Assembly (NCBI RefSeq): GCF_016808095.1
Contig: NC_068976.1
Location: 17,571,663 to 17,635,662, forward strand
Length of the DNA stretch: 64,000 nucleotides
Origin: Vigna angularis
Lineage: Eukaryota; Streptophyta; Magnoliopsida; Fabales; Fabaceae
Reading direction: 5' to 3'
Below are positions 58,988 through 64,000 of this stretch, piece by piece. The translations under genes and the position numbers were made by a program. A model generated the notes under the pieces. It was not told the origin of the DNA. It made no database searches and worked only from the letters and a program-made list of their open reading frames with translations. Within the stretch, counting starts at the first letter, position 1, and every line of letters starts with the position of its first letter.

Positions 58988-61640
58988 GAAATTAAGTGCT
59001 TCTAGTCTTCCTAAATGGGAGCTTTACTCCTTCAAATCATGATTAATAGCCTTTTCTCAGTATTTTAATTATCAAACTATGTCAATAGCTGCTTTCTTTA
59101 TGTAATATATGTAAAAACAAAAATAAGCAGCTCTGATTATGTCATATATAAAATAAGTGAATAACGATAAATTTATATGGGTACCTATTATCAGTGTGAT
59201 CTGGTTAAGTATCATTTTTATAAATATCGCATTCGTGTATACAAACTTTTAAATAATGTTTATGAAAATAATATATCTGAAGAGAAACTAATTACTACTG
59301 AATATATTCAGAATAAATAATTAAATTTACGAAATCAAGATGGGATGTCACCTAGGAAACCACGTGATATGGTAAAAAAGTTGTAAAATTTGGATAGTCA
59401 ACACATAGTTTTCTATAAGTTTAAGCTTGTTCCATTTGTACAGTAAGGTAAGATGGTAAAAGACAAGGAGTTACCAAATTAAAAAAACATATATAACAGG
59501 CTAAGATCAATGACTTGTGATTTGATAGAGAACTGGGAGTGTCGTATACTGATTGTACTGGAGAGGCAGATATATATGTGGTACACATGAGGAGGATTTG
59601 AAGAAAAACTTTGAATAGCAGGGAAAGACTAAAAGTGAAATTGTTGAAAGATTTAGTTTATGTGTAGATCTTAAGCATTGGAATATATAGATTGATAATA
59701 ATAAGCAGCACATGGTTGCAGGAAATGGTTGAGGTTTTTTGTTTGGTTTCTCTTTTTTACAATAATCTAGCTTTACATGTCTTACCAGATACGGAGAGAG
59801 ATAGCAACAGAGAGTCACATGGAGTTGTGGCTGGAAAGGGACTCACACACATCAACATCACCATCAAATACAAAATTAGTCATACATTTCATCATTTAGT
59901 TTTTGAAACCCACTTCAATATTATACAGCTACGTTTATTTCCTACCATAGATTTGTGTCCCCACTTTGACTACAATATTATAATTCCTATGTCTATTCTT
60001 TTACACATCTTTTATATAATGCTCTCATATAATTATATTTAACAAATTTCAGAACTATAATTCTTCGAGTTTTAGCCGGCTGAAACATTATCTATTATCC
60101 ATTGTGTACCATATATACCTATCGCTATATTTTTTTCCGGTCTGTTAACTACACAGAAAGTTAACTTTAGAAATTTCTGTATACTACCAACCGAACGGTC
60201 ACTAACGATTTTGTAACCGTTTCGTCTATAGTATATTAAAGAATTCATAATTTAATTAACAAAATACAAAACATGTTTAGAAGGTATTGGATTAATCTTA
60301 ATTAAAAGTTTATTTTGAAATCTATAAATACTGAAATAAGGTAAAAAGAGCATGTGACTGTATTTATTAGATATTTAAACTTAACTGTGATACCCGATAA
60401 TTAAAAACTAACTTGAAAGTTTCGCTCGAATTTGGACTTTACAAGAGTGTAAAAAGAGTAGAGTGAAAATAATTGAAACAATTGGTTTAAAGTGTGAAAT
60501 TGAACTTCTCAATCCCATATCCTGAAACACATTTGTATGCAAAATGGTGGAAAGTGGAATGTGATAATCAATGTGTTCATCTCATTCAGCAGCACTAACC
60601 AGAAACATGTGATGGATGAAGCACTTGGATATACCAATCGGAGCATAATGATGAAGACGGTGGACTCTTTCTGCCTTCTAGGGTTCCCCACTTAACATTA
60701 CTTTACTTTTCAACAGTTGGTCAATCAAATCTGCATAAATACCCTAACGACCCGTTTAAGTCAGTGTTTTCCATTATGTTTTGTTTTCCGTGTTATAAAA
60801 GTTAAAACTTGTTGGTGCATCATAGCATGTAGCATAACAAAGTATAGTAAAAGATAAACATCCTTTTTCCCTTCTGTGCTTTGTGCCAACTTTACACATA
60901 TATGTACATCCATATATTACATACAATTCCTTTCCACTGCCTTTACAAAAGCTTTCCAATTAACGAACAACCCCATAACTTTTAAAGATGAAAACAACTT
61001 CAAAGTAGCTTCTTTTACGGATTTTGTAATAAAGAATGCTTTCTTAATAAAATATCTTGCTTGTGTGAAATCTTGAAATGAAACTCATCTGGGCAATCGG
61101 GCTTTCGTTTCTTGTTTAAGTCTTACTGCATTATAATTCTTACATAACAGAAAGCTTGAAAAATACGTAATTAAGATTCATCTTCTTTTTTCTTTTGGCA
61201 CATCATTGTTGTGGGTGATGATGAGTTCACATTTTTATATGAAGACAAGAAATTAGTTGTATAATAATGGGCGTTTTGAATTGGTGGGTAGTATGTAGGA
61301 AAAGTGCTGGCATGCATGGGAGGGAGAAAAAAAGATGGATTATGAGATCTGGTCTTTAGTTTGTGACAGCTTTTTGAACACCTTTTCTCCGCGTTGGATG
61401 CTGCCTGTATGATTGGTGAATAATGCTTAGCATGGCAACTTTATACTAAAATCATTCACTAATATTATCTAACATCATCTTCTTCTCTTAGATATCAACA
61501 CTACCATGTGTATCAACTATCAAATTCAACTTTAATGAACATAGTAATAATAATGTATTAAGTATTACAAAATGAAATCAAATTATATTTGAGTAAAAGT
61601 ATTTTTTTCTTCAAACAATTTTGCGTCCAACTTGGGAAAC

Positions 61641-61667
61641 CGACGTCTATACATTATTAGATGTCGA
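61641..61667. repeat. Short inverted repeat, possible transposon remnant
   Basis: CGACGTCTA and TAGATGTCG face each other across about eight bases. The wording resembles inverted GACGTCT-type repeats I associate with plant CACTA elements, but no element ends are visible. Confidence 0.3.
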
Positions 61668-62341
61668 AAACCCTGTAACCAACATCTAAAGATTACTTTT
61701 ATTTATGAAAGTGTTTAGTTAGACGTGTGAGCTATTTTTGGAATCTTCTAATCTAAATTATTTTTATTTTCAATCCAAAGATATTGATGGGTTTTTGAAA
61801 GTAAAAGGCAGGAAAATGTAGACAGTGATTTAAGGGTTGGATGGGTAGCCATAAATGAAGGAAGGAAAATGAGTTGGTCTCATAAATGCTTGGCATATAT
61901 AGAAATGCCACCACTCGTATCCAATTGTTGTCTGTCGTTTTTTCATCTTTGTTGTTCAATTCATAAAAAGGTTGGACCACTCCTATTTTGGTTCCAGCTT
62001 AAGTAAACATATTTGTAAACCTTTTCACCATTTTATACGCCTTAATGATGCTTGCATGTGTTCCGACTACCAAAAATACTTCGTAAAATTTAAAAAGAAA
62101 CACTCGTTTTATTTAATTATATAAAGAAATTGTGTATTGTTTTGTGATTTAAAATCACAAATTAGCAAACATTATCCAACGAATCACGACATGAGAATAA
62201 CGAAATCAAAAGATAGAAATTGAATAACAAAAGGAAAATTTCCAAAAGAGCTTCCTACTTCAAGTTTGTCAGGCCATTTTTTTTTTACTTTTAAATAACT
62301 AGAGTAACTAATTTCCTTTTTTATTAGGATTGTATATAATG

Positions 62342-62343
<2 letters not shown>

Positions 62344-62390
<47 letters not shown>
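62344..62390. repeat. (AT)23 microsatellite
   Basis: Uninterrupted AT dinucleotides, 47 bases; the plus-strand ORF reading through it is an artefact. Confidence 0.95.
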
Positions 62391-62393
<3 letters not shown>

Positions 62394-64000
62394 AAAAGAT
62401 AATCATGAAATATTTGATAATCAACTCTCATAATTCAATATTTACAAAAACTATTTTGAAACAGTGGATTTGTGCTCATAAAATCAATCCTATTAATGTT
62501 AAAAGAATGTTTGGTGAACAATAATGACTTTTCAAATTTTCTAATTACTAATAGAAAAAAGGTCAATCTTGTAAATATATGTTGAATCTATCTCATACCG
62601 ATATAATTCTCTTGACTTTTATTGGTAAGAGACAAAGAAAAAAAAGGTTGACCATACGTAGGATCGGTATATTGTTATACTACCCAATTGGTATATATAA
62701 TAGAAGGCTTATTTACTGGAAGAATAATATGGAATATAAAATATTATACATAAATATTATGTTTTGACGTTGAATAAAAGTTATAACAAACTTAAACAAT
62801 AATTAATTCATCAATTTTGAGGTTTTTGGTTTCAACAACACATCTCTCACGTACATATTCAACTTATAATTAAACAATAATTAATTAATAAGTAGTATAA
62901 TAATAATTTAATAGTAGATAAATTTAAACAAATAATATATTTTACTAAAATAAATATTAACTCAACTTTAATATGATATTAAAGATGATTTTAAATTTAA
63001 CTCAATTTCATAAAAATTAATTTATAAAATAAAATTTATATTCATTTAATATACTATAAATTTACTTTATGTGAAACTTTGAATACAATTTTTCAAAACC
63101 TATTAACGAATTTCTATTTTTTTTTTCAAATAAAAAACAAATCTAACCGTTTCTCCTTTCCCCTTTGTATGAGCTCAAACGTTAAATTAACTTTTTGTAG
63201 AAAAAATAACAGAACTAGAGAAGTTTAAATATTATAAAAAAATTACTCTAAAACCTATTGTAACTGTGACATGATTTATCTAAGTGTTGAATCTATTTTC
63301 GTTTTCTGTCATACCAAAAAAAATTCTTAACTACAGCAAATACAAGTGTGAATAATCATTCATACATTGGAAATCACAAAAGCGGAAAAAAAATACTATG
63401 ATTATTTCACCAGTCATATTAGTGTTACATCAAATATAAGTATTCAAATATTTTGTATATTTGAAAACATGTTTGAATGTTAAATTATTTTACTCGATAT
63501 TTTAATAATTTTTTCACAATCAATTACAGTTAATATTTTATTAGTTTATATATTTAAAATAGATCAATTATATCTTATTATATAAGTGATTGTAAAAGAT
63601 AATTAATTACAAGTCAATATTTTGTTGAGTTGTATATTTAAAACAGACCAAATATAAACTATCACGTAAGTTATGGTAAAAAACAATTGTTAAAAAAATA
63701 TTTTCCTAAATTATTAGGAATCCTTTCTCATGATGTTTGTTGCTACATTTCGGTGATTTTTTATTCTAGGATGGTGTTTATTTTTTGAATAGCATTTTAT
63801 TATTTTGTTTTTGCAACATATATATGGATATTCCTCTAGGAATTTTGTGATGTGGACGTGTATGATGGAATTGAGAGGAAATGGTAGGATTAATGACACG
63901 AGTACGGATGATGATAAAATTCATATTAATGAGGAAGAGAATATTTTTAAGACGCAGATATTTCAAATTATATAGGAAAAAAAAGAAGAAGTCATAACGT

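Larger units (their letters stand above)
58988..64000. other. Gene-poor AT-rich region downstream of AMY2
   Basis: I find no credible coding exon on either strand. The longer frames (59507-59818 minus, 59692-60042 plus, 60876-61076 plus, 61753-61980 minus) lack recognisable motifs and overlap one another. It contains a TA microsatellite at 62344 and a small inverted repeat near 61641. Confidence 0.55.

Overview
This is a 64-kb piece of a plant nuclear genome. The AT-rich intergenic DNA, GT-AG introns, CDPKs with EF hands, a chloroplast stress thioredoxin, a plant sterol methyltransferase and plant LTR and Mutator-type transposons all say so. A legume (Fabaceae, probably the bean/cowpea/soybean group) is the best guess, resting on the syringolide-induced 14-1-1-like gene and the repeat types; this is inference, and no species is claimed.

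Layout: a Mutator-like element (180-1810); a same-strand tandem array of three CPK29-like calcium-dependent protein kinases (2816-11396), where the first has only exon 1 and the second and third have eight exons each; a LYR-motif gene on the minus strand (12677-13144); a Mutator-like element (14077-22930) into which a very young gag-protease-only LTR retrotransposon (14404-22044) has inserted; a syringolide-induced-like gene (minus, 23758-24498); LYRM2-like (plus, 27772-28944); an orphan small ORF (31058-31348) between two copies of a diverged direct repeat; the 15-exon TFIIH subunit gene TFB2 (minus, 33614-38702); CDSP32 (minus, 43054-43953); intronless SMT2 (plus, 46461-47534); a phi-class glutathione transferase (minus, 49802-50533); a Pack-MULE carrying a PPR gene fragment (51534-52660); a foldback Mutator-type MITE (53430-53879); and a 12-exon cytosolic-type alpha-amylase AMY2 (plus, 55502-58987). 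The last 5 kb shows no gene.

From memory, many of the genes (CPK29, two LYR genes, the syringolide-like gene, CDSP32, SMT2/3, AMY2) match a short run on Arabidopsis chromosome 1 (about At1g76040-At1g76130), so this looks like an old conserved block, with TFB2 and the GST as additions. The genes are not an operon or pathway; they cover calcium signalling, mitochondrial LYR functions, chloroplast redox, sterol synthesis, detoxification, transcription/repair and starch breakdown.

The most unusual content is mobile DNA: four elements with GGYTTAAT-type ends and perfect 9-bp target duplications, one with a captured PPR fragment and one holding a nested retrotransposon whose two 1308-bp LTRs differ at one aligned base by eye. 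That retrotransposon has an intact gag-protease frame but no reverse transcriptase or integrase, and should depend on a partner element.
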